The translations under genes and the position numbers were made by a program. Positions 42,525-51,717 of a stretch of 64,000 nucleotides of DNA are shown piece by piece. Below the pieces are notes generated by a model. It saw only the letters and a list, made by a program, of their open reading frames with translations, had not been told where the DNA came from and made no database searches. This DNA comes from Arthrobacter bambusae (GTDB lineage Bacteria; Actinomycetota; Actinomycetes; Actinomycetales; Micrococcaceae): NCBI RefSeq assembly GCF_030812595.1, contig NZ_JAUSSZ010000002.1, positions 1-64,000 of the forward strand. Reading direction: 5' to 3'. How positions within the stretch are numbered: the first letter of the stretch is position 1; each line of letters begins with the position of its first letter.

Positions 42525-43547
42525 TTGGCAGGGAATGCAACCTTCAGGCACAGCAACACCGCGCTCCTCTCTGTGAGTTGTATCGAGGCTCCGCGGATCG
42601 TGAGTTCCACGGATTTCGACCGCAGCTTGGCTTCGACCCTGCAGCGGTTGAAGTTCCCGCCGCGGCTGCTCGAGCGCGTGGCGGGTATCACGCACCGCCG
42701 CTGGTGGGCCTCCGGGACATCGTTCGATGATGCTGCGGTCGAAGCGGGCGCAAAGGCCTTGGCCGAGGGCGGAGTCGAGGCATCCGAAATCGGCCTTCTG
42801 ATCAATACCTCGGTCACGAGGCGTAACCTCGAGCCGTCCGTGGCGGTGAAGATCCACCATGATCTCGGCCTGCCGTCGTCGGCCATGAACTTCGATCTGG
42901 CCAACGCTTGCCTGGGATTCGTGAACGGCTTAATCCTCGCCGCCAACATGATCGACTCCGGCCAGATCAAGTACGCGATGATCGTCAACGGCGAGGACGC
43001 GCAGCTTACCCAGGAAGCCACGCTGGAACGACTGCAGCGGCCTGAGACCACGCGCGAAGACTTCGGCCGGGAGTTCGCCACCCTGACGCTTGGCTCCGGG
43101 GCCGCCGCAGCCGTCTTGGGCCCCGCAGACGAGCACCCTGGGGCGCATCGGCTTGTCGGAGGCGTGATGCGTGCCGGAACGGAACACCACGAATTGTGCG
43201 TGGGAGGCATCGACGGCATGACCACCGACACCAAAGGCTTGCTCGACGGCGGACTTCAGCTCGTCGTCGATGCCTGGCGGGAAGCCCAGCCTGAATGGGA
43301 CTGGGCGGCCATGGACCGCTATGTCACGCATCAAGTCAGCAATGCCTACACCCAGGCGATCATCAATGCCATTGACCTGGATCCGGATAAGGTTCCGATC
43401 ACGTTCCCGCACTGGGGCAACGTGGGCCCTGCGTCGCTCCCCATGACGCTGGCCGCCGAGGCGCAGTCACTGAACTCCGGGGACCGCGTCCTGTGCATGG
43501 GTGTTGGTTCCGGGCTGAACGCGGGGATGGTTGAGATCGTTTGGTAG
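42525..43547 (+). CDS. oleA: OleA, thiolase-superfamily acyl-CoA condensing enzyme
   Basis: A 340-residue thiolase-fold enzyme that condenses two fatty acyl-CoAs head to head to a beta-keto acid, the first step of long-chain olefin synthesis. The nucleophile is C129 (NACLGF), with catalytic His in VTHQVSNAY and Asn in HWGNVGPASLP. The TTG at 42525, six bases after AGAGGGG, gives MAGNATFRHSNTALLSV, the expected OleA N-terminus; longer in-frame ATGs add unrelated sequence. It overlaps the oleBC gene by seven bases. FabH is excluded by the oleBC-oleD context. Confidence 0.9.
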   Translation: MAGNATFRHSNTALLSVSCIEAPRIVSSTDFDRSLASTLQRLKFPPRLLERVAGITHRRWWASGTSFDDAAVEAGAKALAEGGVEASEIGLLINTSVTRRNLEPSVAVKIHHDLGLPSSAMNFDLANACLGFVNGLILAANMIDSGQIKYAMIVNGEDAQLTQEATLERLQRPETTREDFGREFATLTLGSGAAAAVLGPADEHPGAHRLVGGVMRAGTEHHELCVGGIDGMTTDTKGLLDGGLQLVVDAWREAQPEWDWAAMDRYVTHQVSNAYTQAIINAIDLDPDKVPITFPHWGNVGPASLPMTLAAEAQSLNSGDRVLCMGVGSGLNAGMVEIVW

Positions 43548-46237
43548 CCACCAACTGGCCTGGAGTAGACCCGGAATGGTCCCGGACAATCGGAGTAAGG
43601 TCCACATCGGCAGTGGATACGCCGGGCACAGTGCGCCGCTGGCACCTGTTGGACAACGGCGCCCAGCTCGCCCGCCGTGGTGTGGCTCCGGTCGGTACCC
43701 TGCTGTGCGTGCATGGCAACCCCACCTGGTCATATCTGTGGCGGACGCTGCTCGCGGCCGGATCCAACGCGGCCCGTCCATGGCGCGTTGTGGCGGTGGA
43801 CCAACTGGACATGGGCTACTCCGAGCGCAGCGGCACATTCCGGCGCTTGGCGGACCGCGTCAACGACCTCGGCGACCTTAGCGACGCGCTGGGCCTGGAC
43901 GGCCCGGTCGTGACGGTGGGCCACGACTGGGGCGGCGTGATCAGCCTTGGCTGGGCCTTGGCGCACCCGGAGCAGCTTGCGGGCGTCGTACTGACCAACA
44001 CTGCCGTCCACCAGCCGGCCGGTTCGGAAATTCCGCCGGCCCTCCGGCTTGCCTTGCACCCCGTGGTGCATCGGTGGGGCACGACGACGTCGGACGCCTT
44101 TCTGCGGGTGACGCACTCGCTGGCGCACCCGCCGCTGTCCGCCGATATTCGAGAGGCCTACATGGCTCCTTATCGCGGAGCCCGCCGCCGGGCCGGGGTA
44201 GGGAACTTTGTTGCGGATATTCCCGCAGACGCCTCCCATCCCAGCTTTCCCGAGCTCACACGCATAGCGGAAGGCCTGCGCCGGCTGAAGGTCCCGGCCC
44301 TGATGCTCTGGGGTCCCCGCGATCCGATCTTTTCCGACCGGTACCTCAAGGATCTCGTCAGCCGGCTTCCGCACGCGGACGTGCACCGCTTCGAAGGCGC
44401 AGGACATCTCGTGGCGGAAGACCGGGACATTGCCACACCCGTGTTCCAGTGGCTCGCCGTGCACGGCGGTGTGAGCGGAAGCGGGTCTCCGGCAGCCGAA
44501 GCGACAACGGCCGGCGACCAGCGACTGAACGATGCCGCCGAGCCGGCGCCGGGAACATTCCGGCCCCTTTGGGATTCGCTCGGCGAACGGGGGACGGGGC
44601 CTGCGAAAGGCGATATCGCCGTCGCGGAAATGGCTCCGGACGGCAAAGTCAGCCGCTCGCTCAGCTGGCATCAGCTGGACCGGAACATCCGTGACCTTGC
44701 GTCGGGGCTGCGGGAAGCCGGAGTGGGGAGCGGCAGCCGGGTGAGCCTGATGGTTCCACCCGGAGTGGACCTCACGGTAGCGCTCTACGCGTGCTTGCGG
44801 CTGGGCGCGGTAGTTGTGGTCGCCGACGCCGGGTTGGGAACCAAGGGCATGGGCCGGGCGCTCAAGGGCGCCACCGCCGATTTCGTCATCGGAATCGAGA
44901 AGGCGCTGGCGGCCGCCGCAGTGCTCGGCTGGCCGGGACGGCGGATCAGCGTACGGGACCTCCCGGCTGCCCGGCGCCGAATCCTGGGCGTCGAAACGTC
45001 CCTCGCCGCCCTGGTCGGCCAAGGCGGCAGCGCTGGTCCAGGGCTCCCCACGAACACCGCGGACCCGGCTGCGCCAGCCGCCGTGCTCTTCACCTCCGGC
45101 TCCACCGGCCCAGCCAAAGGCGTGCTCTATACCCACGGGCAGCTGGCTGCGATGCGGGATACGGTGGCCGAAACTTTCGGGATCCGTTCCGGCGCACGGC
45201 TCGTGGCGGGTTTCGCCCCGTTTGCCTTGCTGGGGCCGGCGCTCGGAGCGGTTTCGGTGACGCCGGCCATGGACGTTACCGCACCCCGCACTCTGACGGC
45301 TCGCGCGCTCGCTGATGCCGCGACGGCAATAGACGCAACAGTGGTCTTCGCCTCCCCGGCGGCGTTGCGCAACGTCCTTGCCACCCAGGATGGCGTCTCC
45401 GCGGCCGGGCACAAAGCCCTGGAAGGGGTCGAATTGCTTCTCTCCGCGGGCGCCCCCGTCCCGGAACCGCTTCTGGCTCGGGTGCAGCGGCTGTTGCCAA
45501 GGGCCTCGCTGCATACCCCGTACGGAATGACCGAAGCACTCCCGGTCACCGACATCAGCCTTGCACAAGTCCAGGCCGCCGATGCCGAGGCCACCGCCGG
45601 CACTGTTGCGGGGGCAGGGAATGGCGTGTGCGTGGGGAAGCCTGTGCATGGCGCGAGTCTCGCCGTCGTCCCGCTGGCTGCTGATGGCACCGCACCTGGG
45701 TCCGATGCCGTGACGGAGGCTGGCGTGACCGGCGAGATTCTGGTCAGCGCCCCGCACGTCAAGGAAGCTTATGACAGGCTCTGGCTGACCCAACGGGAGA
45801 GCGCCAGCGTGCCCGGATGGCACCGCACAGGCGACGTGGGGCATTTCGACGCCGCAGGCCGGCTCTGGGTGGAGGGACGTCTCGCCCATGTCGTGACGGC
45901 GCCCGGGGTTGTGGTGACGCCCGTGGGGGCCGAACGGGCGATCGAACGCTTGGATTGCGTCGGCTTGGCCGCCATCACCGGGGTCGGACCGGCAGGGACC
46001 CAGGCCGTCGTCGCCGTCGTCGAGACCGTACCTCCTTCCCGCAAAGCCGGCCTTGCTTCGCCGCAGTTCGCGGAACGTGTCCGTGGGGCGGCCAGGGAGG
46101 CCGGCGTCGACGTTTCCGCGGTTCTCGTAGTCCCGGCGCAGCCCACCGACGTCCGCCACAACGCCAAGATCGACAGGACCCGGCTGTCCCGCTGGGCCTC
46201 ACGGGTGCTGGCCGGCGGCCGGCCGGGAGAGCCGTGA
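43541..46237 (+). CDS. oleBC: OleBC fusion: beta-lactone decarboxylase and beta-lactone synthetase
   Basis: An 898-residue fusion. Residues 1 to about 315 are an alpha/beta-hydrolase of haloalkane-dehalogenase type (OleB) with HGNPTWSY and nucleophile D129 in VGHDWGGV. From about 340 to the end is an acyl-AMP-ligase-like enzyme (OleC) with FTSGSTGPAKGVLYT near 516, PYGMTEALPVTD and GWHRTGDVGHFD. OleC closes the beta-hydroxy acid to a beta-lactone, and OleB decarboxylates it to the alkene. Fusion of the two is characteristic of actinobacterial ole clusters. Start TTG at 43541 inside oleA; end overlaps oleD by GTGA. Confidence 0.92.
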   Translation: MVATNWPGVDPEWSRTIGVRSTSAVDTPGTVRRWHLLDNGAQLARRGVAPVGTLLCVHGNPTWSYLWRTLLAAGSNAARPWRVVAVDQLDMGYSERSGTFRRLADRVNDLGDLSDALGLDGPVVTVGHDWGGVISLGWALAHPEQLAGVVLTNTAVHQPAGSEIPPALRLALHPVVHRWGTTTSDAFLRVTHSLAHPPLSADIREAYMAPYRGARRRAGVGNFVADIPADASHPSFPELTRIAEGLRRLKVPALMLWGPRDPIFSDRYLKDLVSRLPHADVHRFEGAGHLVAEDRDIATPVFQWLAVHGGVSGSGSPAAEATTAGDQRLNDAAEPAPGTFRPLWDSLGERGTGPAKGDIAVAEMAPDGKVSRSLSWHQLDRNIRDLASGLREAGVGSGSRVSLMVPPGVDLTVALYACLRLGAVVVVADAGLGTKGMGRALKGATADFVIGIEKALAAAAVLGWPGRRISVRDLPAARRRILGVETSLAALVGQGGSAGPGLPTNTADPAAPAAVLFTSGSTGPAKGVLYTHGQLAAMRDTVAETFGIRSGARLVAGFAPFALLGPALGAVSVTPAMDVTAPRTLTARALADAATAIDATVVFASPAALRNVLATQDGVSAAGHKALEGVELLLSAGAPVPEPLLARVQRLLPRASLHTPYGMTEALPVTDISLAQVQAADAEATAGTVAGAGNGVCVGKPVHGASLAVVPLAADGTAPGSDAVTEAGVTGEILVSAPHVKEAYDRLWLTQRESASVPGWHRTGDVGHFDAAGRLWVEGRLAHVVTAPGVVVTPVGAERAIERLDCVGLAAITGVGPAGTQAVVAVVETVPPSRKAGLASPQFAERVRGAAREAGVDVSAVLVVPAQPTDVRHNAKIDRTRLSRWASRVLAGGRPGEP

Positions 46238-47217
46238 GGGTCCTCGTCACCGGCGCGAGCGGGCTCCTGGGGCGGGAAGTGGCCCGGCTGCTGGTGCGTC
46301 AGGGCCATGCCGTGACGACGTTCCAGCGCCGCCCCTCAGGGGTCGACGGCGCCACCGACTTCCGGGGGTCCGTTACGGACGATGCAGCGCTCCGGGGAGC
46401 AGCCGAGGGGGCAGAAGGAGTCATCCACCTGGCCGCGAAAGTATCTTTTACCGGCCGGGCGGTGGAGTTCGACGAGGTGAATGTCGAAGGAACCCGCCGC
46501 GTGCTCCGTTCAGCGCGTGCGGCCGGCGTGCGGGACCTGGTCTTCGTTTCCTCCCCGTCCGTGGCCAACTCCGGCACGGCCATCGTCGGGCTGGGCGCGG
46601 AACCGGCTGACCCGAAGCATGCTCACGGCAACTATTCCCGCACCAAGGCCGAGGCGGAGCTGCTGGCGCTTGCCGCGGACGGTCCGGACTTCCGGGTCGC
46701 AGCGGTGCGCCCCCATATTGTCTGGGGTCCTGGCGACACCCAACTCGTGGAACGGGTCCTGGCCCGCGCTAGCCGCAACCGCCTGCCGCTGCTCGACGCC
46801 GGTGCCGCCCTCATCGACACTACCTATGTGGACAACGCAGCCTCGGCCATCGTCGCCGCTCTGCACCGCATGGAACACGTCCATGGCAGGCCGCTGGTGG
46901 TGAGCAACGGCGAGCCCCGCCCGGTCGGCGAACTGCTTGCGGGTATCTGCGCCGCAGGGTGCGTCCCCGCACCTTCATGGGCTGTGCCCGGCGGGGTGGC
47001 GCGGGCGGCGGGAGCGGTGGTGGAAAAAATCTGGACCTGGTCAGGACGGAAAGAGGAGCCCCCGATGACCAGGTTCCTGGCCGAGCAGCTCTCCACCGCC
47101 CACTGGTTCGACCAGCGCGAGACCCGCGAACTCCTCGACTGGAAGCCCACGGTCTCGCTCGATGACGGCCTGGCACGGCTGGCCGTGCACTATGGATCCG
47201 GGCATTCACCGAGCTAA
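46234..47217 (+). CDS. oleD: OleD, NAD(P)H-dependent beta-keto acid reductase
   Basis: A 327-residue extended SDR. The N-terminus VRVLVTGASGLLGREVARLL carries the GxxGxxG cofactor motif, and NYSRTKAEAE the catalytic Tyr and Lys. It reduces the beta-keto acid made by OleA to the beta-hydroxy acid used by OleC. GTG start at 46234 overlaps the oleBC stop. Its last four bases overlap the convergent PAP2 gene. The set oleA-oleBC-oleD is complete here. Confidence 0.9.
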   Translation: MRVLVTGASGLLGREVARLLVRQGHAVTTFQRRPSGVDGATDFRGSVTDDAALRGAAEGAEGVIHLAAKVSFTGRAVEFDEVNVEGTRRVLRSARAAGVRDLVFVSSPSVANSGTAIVGLGAEPADPKHAHGNYSRTKAEAELLALAADGPDFRVAAVRPHIVWGPGDTQLVERVLARASRNRLPLLDAGAALIDTTYVDNAASAIVAALHRMEHVHGRPLVVSNGEPRPVGELLAGICAAGCVPAPSWAVPGGVARAAGAVVEKIWTWSGRKEEPPMTRFLAEQLSTAHWFDQRETRELLDWKPTVSLDDGLARLAVHYGSGHSPS

Positions 47218-48074
47218 GCGCTAGGGTGAACCCTGCCTCGGGAGTGGCTGAGCTTTTCAGTCTTTCGGGCGGTGAGGTAAAGGCGATGGGCGGTGATGAC
47301 CAGGACGAGCCAGGCGGCGCCGAGGGTCCAGGCCGCAAGGACATCCGTGAGCCAGTGGTGGCCCAGGAAGACCCGGCTGAGGCCGATGGTCAGGGCGAAG
47401 AGGGCCGCGGCGGTAACTGTCCAGACGCGGGCCCGGCGGGAGCGGCAACGCAGCACGATCACATAGGCGACAATTCCGGCGATCACGAAGGAGTTCAGCG
47501 AATGCCCACTGGGAAACGAGGGGGAGTACTCGTAAGGCGGCACAGCGTCGCTGAGCGGGGGACGGGCACGTCCGATGAGCTGTTTGCCGGCGATTGTCAT
47601 GAGAAGGGAGCCGGCCGCGGCGGTCACAATAAGGATCGCCGGGGTCCAGGAGCGCCGCCGAAGGACCAACACGGCGGTGGTGATCACGGCCAGGATCGGC
47701 ATCCCGATTCCTCCACCGAGATCGGTGTAGGCAGTGGCAGCGGCGTCCAGCGCGGGGCTGCGCAGGCTCTTCGCCGCCTCCAATACCGGGTGGTCCAGGG
47801 CGGCCACGCCATCGGCTTCTGTCACTGCCTCGTACACCCAGCCCGTCGCGAAGGCCAGCAACGATGCCACTACCGCTCCGGCAGCAAGGATCAGGATCAG
47901 CGCACCGTACGGGCCGAGGCGTTCGCTGAGGCGTTGCGCGCGGGAGGCGAGCCATTTGCCGGCAGGGGTCTTCCACCGGGCCAGATCAGCCTCACCCACG
48001 AACCGGTCGTCGGCCAGTTCGCCTGTACCCCCGGCCGACTCGTCGTCCGGCCTTCCTTGGGGATGGACACCCAT
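47214..48074 (-). CDS. PAP2-family membrane phosphatase
   Basis: A 286-residue membrane protein with about six helices and a 50-residue cytoplasmic N-terminus. All three PAP2 motifs are present: KQLIGRARPP, FPSGHS and SRVFLGHHWLTD. It should dephosphorylate a membrane lipid phosphate such as phosphatidate or undecaprenyl pyrophosphate, facing the outside. Convergent with oleD by a 4-base overlap and divergent from the phospholipase D gene. GTAAGCTTAC lies 36 bases upstream. Confidence 0.88.
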   Translation of the reverse strand: MGVHPQGRPDDESAGGTGELADDRFVGEADLARWKTPAGKWLASRAQRLSERLGPYGALILILAAGAVVASLLAFATGWVYEAVTEADGVAALDHPVLEAAKSLRSPALDAAATAYTDLGGGIGMPILAVITTAVLVLRRRSWTPAILIVTAAAGSLLMTIAGKQLIGRARPPLSDAVPPYEYSPSFPSGHSLNSFVIAGIVAYVIVLRCRSRRARVWTVTAAALFALTIGLSRVFLGHHWLTDVLAAWTLGAAWLVLVITAHRLYLTARKTEKLSHSRGRVHPSA

Positions 48075-48109
48075 GGTCTTCCGCCTTCCATTTCGCGTGG
48101 ACTTGATCA

Positions 48110-48119
48110 GTAAGCTTAC
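48110..48119. promoter_or_regulatory. GTAAGCTTAC palindrome between PAP2 and PLD genes
   Basis: A perfect 10-bp palindrome in the 107-base divergent region, a shortened form of the TAAG-N4-CTTA sites seen at 36245, 36853 and 42382. Confidence 0.4.
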
Positions 48120-48181
48120 CTTCTAGGCTATTCGACGGCCGGACACTGGAGGATCGGCCTCGGACCCGAAAGGAGCATTGA

Positions 48182-49816
48182 GTGGACGGTGATGCGGGCA
48201 CATGGTTCCTGAGTCGCGCTGAGCGGGGGAACCTGGCCACCGACGTGCACGCGGGTGCTGCCGGGTCTCCTGCGTGGTCGGAGGGCAACCTCGTGCGGCC
48301 CCTGGTTCACGGAGCGAGCTACTTCGCGCGCCTGCACGAGGAACTGGCCGCGCTGCAGGCGGGAGACCGCGTGTGGTTCACCGACTGGCGTGGCGACGCC
48401 GACGAGCGGCTGCTCGCGGACGGACCGTCCGTCGGGGACGTGCTCGCTGGGTTGGCACGGGCGGGGGTGGAAGTGCGGGGCCTTGTCTGGAGGTCCCACG
48501 GAGAGCGCGTGTCGGCCCCGATGAGCGGCCGATCCAACGAACTCCTCAGCCGCAAGATCAACGACGCCGGCGGGGAAGTACTGTTGGATCAGCGCGTACG
48601 CCTGTTCGGTTCCCATCACCAGAAAATGTTCGTTATCCGCCGTCGTGACGATCCGTCGCGGGACGTCGCTTTCATTGGCGGCCTGGACCTTTCCCACAGC
48701 CGTAGGGACGACGCCGACCACGCGGGAGACCCGCAAGCTGTGGCCATTGATCCCCGGTACGGGAAACGTCCCCCGTGGCACGATGCCGCGCTCGAACTTC
48801 GTGGCCCTGTAGTCGCGGATGTGCTGGCCGTGTTCGCTGAACGGTGGAACGACCCGCATCCACTGGACCGACGCACCCCCTACAGGATGCTGCTGCAGCG
48901 TTTGGCACGTATGCCCCGGCACCCCAAACCGCTCCCGGCCACCGCGCCGCCGCCACCACCGGCCGGCCCTCATTCCGTGCAGTTGCTGCGTACCTATGGG
49001 GTGAAACACCCCCCGTTCCCGTTCGCTCCCGAAGGCGAACGCAGCATTGCCCGCGGCTACGCGAAGGCCTTCGCCCGTGCCCGGTCGTTGATCTACATCG
49101 AGGACCAGTACCTGTGGTCGACGGAGGTGGCAGCCGGAATCGCAGCGGCCCTCGAACGGAACCGCGAATTGAAGGTGATCGCCGTCGTGCCCCGCTACCC
49201 TGACTCCGACGGCCCGCTCATGGGGCCTGCAAGCCGGATCGGGCAACTGCGCGCCCTCAAGATGTTGCGCCGGACCGCACCGGACAGGGTCGGCGTGTTC
49301 AACCTGGAGAACGGCTCCGGAACTCCGATCTACGTCCACGCCAAGATCTGCATCATCGACGACACCTGGTTCACCTGCGGTTCGGACAATTTCAACCGCC
49401 GGTCCTGGACCACCGACAGCGAGCTCAGCTGCGCCGTCCTCGACACCACCGCCGCCGACGCCCACGGAGACACCGCCGCCGAGCGCCTGCCCGGCGCGGA
49501 GAACGGCCAGGACGCTTCCCGTCCGTTGGCACGCGGTCTCCGGCTCCAGCTCTGGGCCGAACACCTCGGCTTGGAGCAGGACGATCCCCGGCTCCACGAC
49601 ACGGCGGGCGGGCTCAAGCTATGGAACACCGCCGCAGATCTTCTGGACCGCTGGCATGAAACCGGGCGCCGTTCGCCTCGGCCGAGCGGGAACGTCCGGC
49701 ACCACACCACGGAGCCCGTGTCGTCCCTCCAACGGCTGTGGGCCGATCCGATCAGCCGCTTCGTCGCGGACCCGGACGGCCGCCCCAGACGGCTACGCGG
49801 CACTACCCGCTTCTAA
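48182..49816 (+). CDS. phospholipase D family protein
   Basis: A 544-residue protein with both HKD catalytic motifs: GSHHQKMFV with FIGGLDL behind it, and YVHAKICIIDDTWFTCGSDNFNRRS. Spacing fits bacterial PLD and cardiolipin-synthase-like phosphodiesterases. No signal peptide or helix is visible, so it probably acts in the cytoplasm or at the inner membrane face. GTG start after AAAGGAG. Divergent from the PAP2 gene, which suggests paired lipid remodelling. Confidence 0.88.
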   Translation: MDGDAGTWFLSRAERGNLATDVHAGAAGSPAWSEGNLVRPLVHGASYFARLHEELAALQAGDRVWFTDWRGDADERLLADGPSVGDVLAGLARAGVEVRGLVWRSHGERVSAPMSGRSNELLSRKINDAGGEVLLDQRVRLFGSHHQKMFVIRRRDDPSRDVAFIGGLDLSHSRRDDADHAGDPQAVAIDPRYGKRPPWHDAALELRGPVVADVLAVFAERWNDPHPLDRRTPYRMLLQRLARMPRHPKPLPATAPPPPPAGPHSVQLLRTYGVKHPPFPFAPEGERSIARGYAKAFARARSLIYIEDQYLWSTEVAAGIAAALERNRELKVIAVVPRYPDSDGPLMGPASRIGQLRALKMLRRTAPDRVGVFNLENGSGTPIYVHAKICIIDDTWFTCGSDNFNRRSWTTDSELSCAVLDTTAADAHGDTAAERLPGAENGQDASRPLARGLRLQLWAEHLGLEQDDPRLHDTAGGLKLWNTAADLLDRWHETGRRSPRPSGNVRHHTTEPVSSLQRLWADPISRFVADPDGRPRRLRGTTRF

Positions 49817-50052
49817 TACGCTGCACCACCCGGTTCGAGGTAAGACTCGAAGCGCTCCGCCCTAACTGATTGCTAACCATCACTTACGGCCTGCCCATGG
49901 CCCTCGAAGGAATCCTGGCATAAAGTTTGACCCACTACCCGCTGGCCGTCCCATTGGATTCATTCGCAAGATGTGAGCGCCCGGGCATGAACTTTGAACT
50001 CGGGGACCTGGCCGACACCGATTCCCGACCGATGAAGACGTGAGGGAGAAAC

Positions 50053-50313
50053 ATGACACTTGCTCGTGCTGGACATCGAATGGCTACTCATCGTCCCTGT
50101 GTTCCCGCGGCGCCGCCCAGGGTGCCGGCTTGTGGGCGGTGCGGCCCTGGGTTTCCCTTGGTAGTCCATGAGTATGTTCCCGCGGTCTATGCGGCCGATG
50201 GCAGCGGTTTACGGCCGGCGTCGGCAAGCTACAGCTGCACAAGATGCGGCACAAAGGACAGCCATCAGGTTCCTGCCGGCTGGGCCCCGCCTGAGTGGCA
50301 GTGGTACTCCTAA
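50053..50313 (+). CDS. small zinc-ribbon-like protein
   Basis: An 86-residue protein with a good ribosome binding site (GAGGGAG) before ATG. Two Cys pairs (PACGRCG and YSCTRCG) about 35 residues apart suggest a zinc ribbon. The N-terminal 25 residues are basic. No family recognised. The 235 bases before it (49817-50052) hold no other gene. Confidence 0.6.
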   Translation: MTLARAGHRMATHRPCVPAAPPRVPACGRCGPGFPLVVHEYVPAVYAADGSGLRPASASYSCTRCGTKDSHQVPAGWAPPEWQWYS

Positions 50314-50323
50314 GCTGCGTCGC

Positions 50324-51565
50324 TCATTGCGTTGCGCCCTCCGTGGCCAGGTAGGACATCGCCGCGACCACGTGGGCCTGGACCCCGATGGACAGCGCCG
50401 GGTCGATCACTGGCGCGAAGAGCGGGGAGTGGTTGGCTGGAATGTCCTGGGCGACTGTCCCGCGTTCGACGGCGGCCCGGTAGTTTTCGGGATCCACGCC
50501 GCCGAGGAGCCAGAACGTGTAGGGCACACCGAAGGCGTCCGGAATGCGGCTGAAGTCCTCGGAAGCCGTTTGTCTTTGTGCCGTGCGCACGGAGTGTGCC
50601 CCGAAGTGGGCGGAGAATGCGGCCCGAACCTTCTCCGTCACGATCGCGTCGTTGCTGGTCAGGGGGAACTGGTCGTAGTACTCGAATTCCGGGCTTTTCG
50701 GTGATCCAGCCGCGGAGCACTCGCCCTTGACGATCCGTTCGATGGCCGCGAGCACCGATGCACGGACATGGGTGTCATACGTGCGGATGTTCAGAAGGAG
50801 GGTGGCGAGGTCGGGGATGATGTTCGCCGTCGCTCCCGCGTTGAGCGCCCCCACGGTGACAACCGCGAAGTCGCCCGGCTTGGTCTCCCGCGAGACGACG
50901 GACTGCAGCCGGAGCACGATCGCGGACGCAAGGACCACGGGATCAACGGACATGTGCGGCATTGAGCCGTGCGCGCCCTTCCCGTACACCGTGATCCTGA
51001 GCGAGTCGGCGGCAGAGAGCACGGGGCCGGCCGTGGTGGCGACCGTCCCAGCCGGGATGGGCATCACATGTTGGGCGAAGGCGACGTCGGGCCGCGGCAC
51101 TTTGGCGACGAGGCCGTCGTCGAGCATTGCCTGGGATCCGGCTCCGATCTCCTCGCCAGGCTGGAAAAGCGCGATGTACGTCCCTGACCATGCCGCGCGG
51201 CCATCGGCCATGAGCTTGGCGGCGCCGAGCAGCGCAGCGGCGTGCAGGTCGTGCCCGCACGCGTGCATGACCCCGTCTACGGCCGACGCATAAGGCAGCC
51301 CGGTGGCTTCGGTGACGGGTAGTGCGTCAGTGTCCCCGCGGGCGAGCACCGTCGGGCCGTTCCCGTTCGCGAGGACTCCGACGACGCCGGTGCCCCCGAC
51401 GCGGGTTACGGCATAGCCGAACTCCGCGAGTTTGCCCTCGACGAGCTTCGAAGTCCTTTGCTCCTCGAGGCTCAGCTCCGGATGTCTATGCAGATCAATG
51501 TATGTGTCCCCGATCCAGCCGAGCTCCGCTTCAAGGCTTGCCAAGACCGCTTCGCAACCACTCAT
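50324..51565 (-). CDS. M20-family amidohydrolase
   Basis: A 413-residue metallohydrolase of the M20D branch (aminoacylase, hippurate hydrolase or IAA-amino-acid hydrolase type). Metal-site landmarks are LARGDTDALPV, HACGHDLHAAALLG and QPGEEIGAGSQAMLDDG; the dimerisation domain has GKGAHGSMPH. It should remove the acyl group from an N-acyl amino acid. No signal peptide. Stands alone; substrate unknown. Confidence 0.88.
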   Translation of the reverse strand: MSGCEAVLASLEAELGWIGDTYIDLHRHPELSLEEQRTSKLVEGKLAEFGYAVTRVGGTGVVGVLANGNGPTVLARGDTDALPVTEATGLPYASAVDGVMHACGHDLHAAALLGAAKLMADGRAAWSGTYIALFQPGEEIGAGSQAMLDDGLVAKVPRPDVAFAQHVMPIPAGTVATTAGPVLSAADSLRITVYGKGAHGSMPHMSVDPVVLASAIVLRLQSVVSRETKPGDFAVVTVGALNAGATANIIPDLATLLLNIRTYDTHVRASVLAAIERIVKGECSAAGSPKSPEFEYYDQFPLTSNDAIVTEKVRAAFSAHFGAHSVRTAQRQTASEDFSRIPDAFGVPYTFWLLGGVDPENYRAAVERGTVAQDIPANHSPLFAPVIDPALSIGVQAHVVAAMSYLATEGATQ

Positions 51566-51662
51566 GGACTATCCGCTCTCGCTAGCAGTTCGGGGCGCCT
51601 CGGCGGGCGGGCGCAACCGGGAAACCCAGCATAGACCCGGAAAGCGAACCGGGGGAGTGCAG

Positions 51663-51704
51663 GAAGCCGCGAGCGGGATGAGGGCCACCCCGCGTCGCGG
51701 CTTC
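51663..51704 (-). terminator. hairpin after the padR gene
   Basis: GAAGCCGCGA (51663-51672) pairs with TCGCGGCTTC (51695-51704), with an inner GCGGG/CCCGC stem, 14 bases beyond the leftward PadR gene. Confidence 0.6.
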
Positions 51705-51717
51705 GAAGGCGGCGGTT

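Noticed and set aside
43730..46159. 809-codon open frame on the minus strand
   Set aside because: It is the antisense shadow of oleBC, lacks any domain and has a composition typical of reverse frames in GC-rich DNA.
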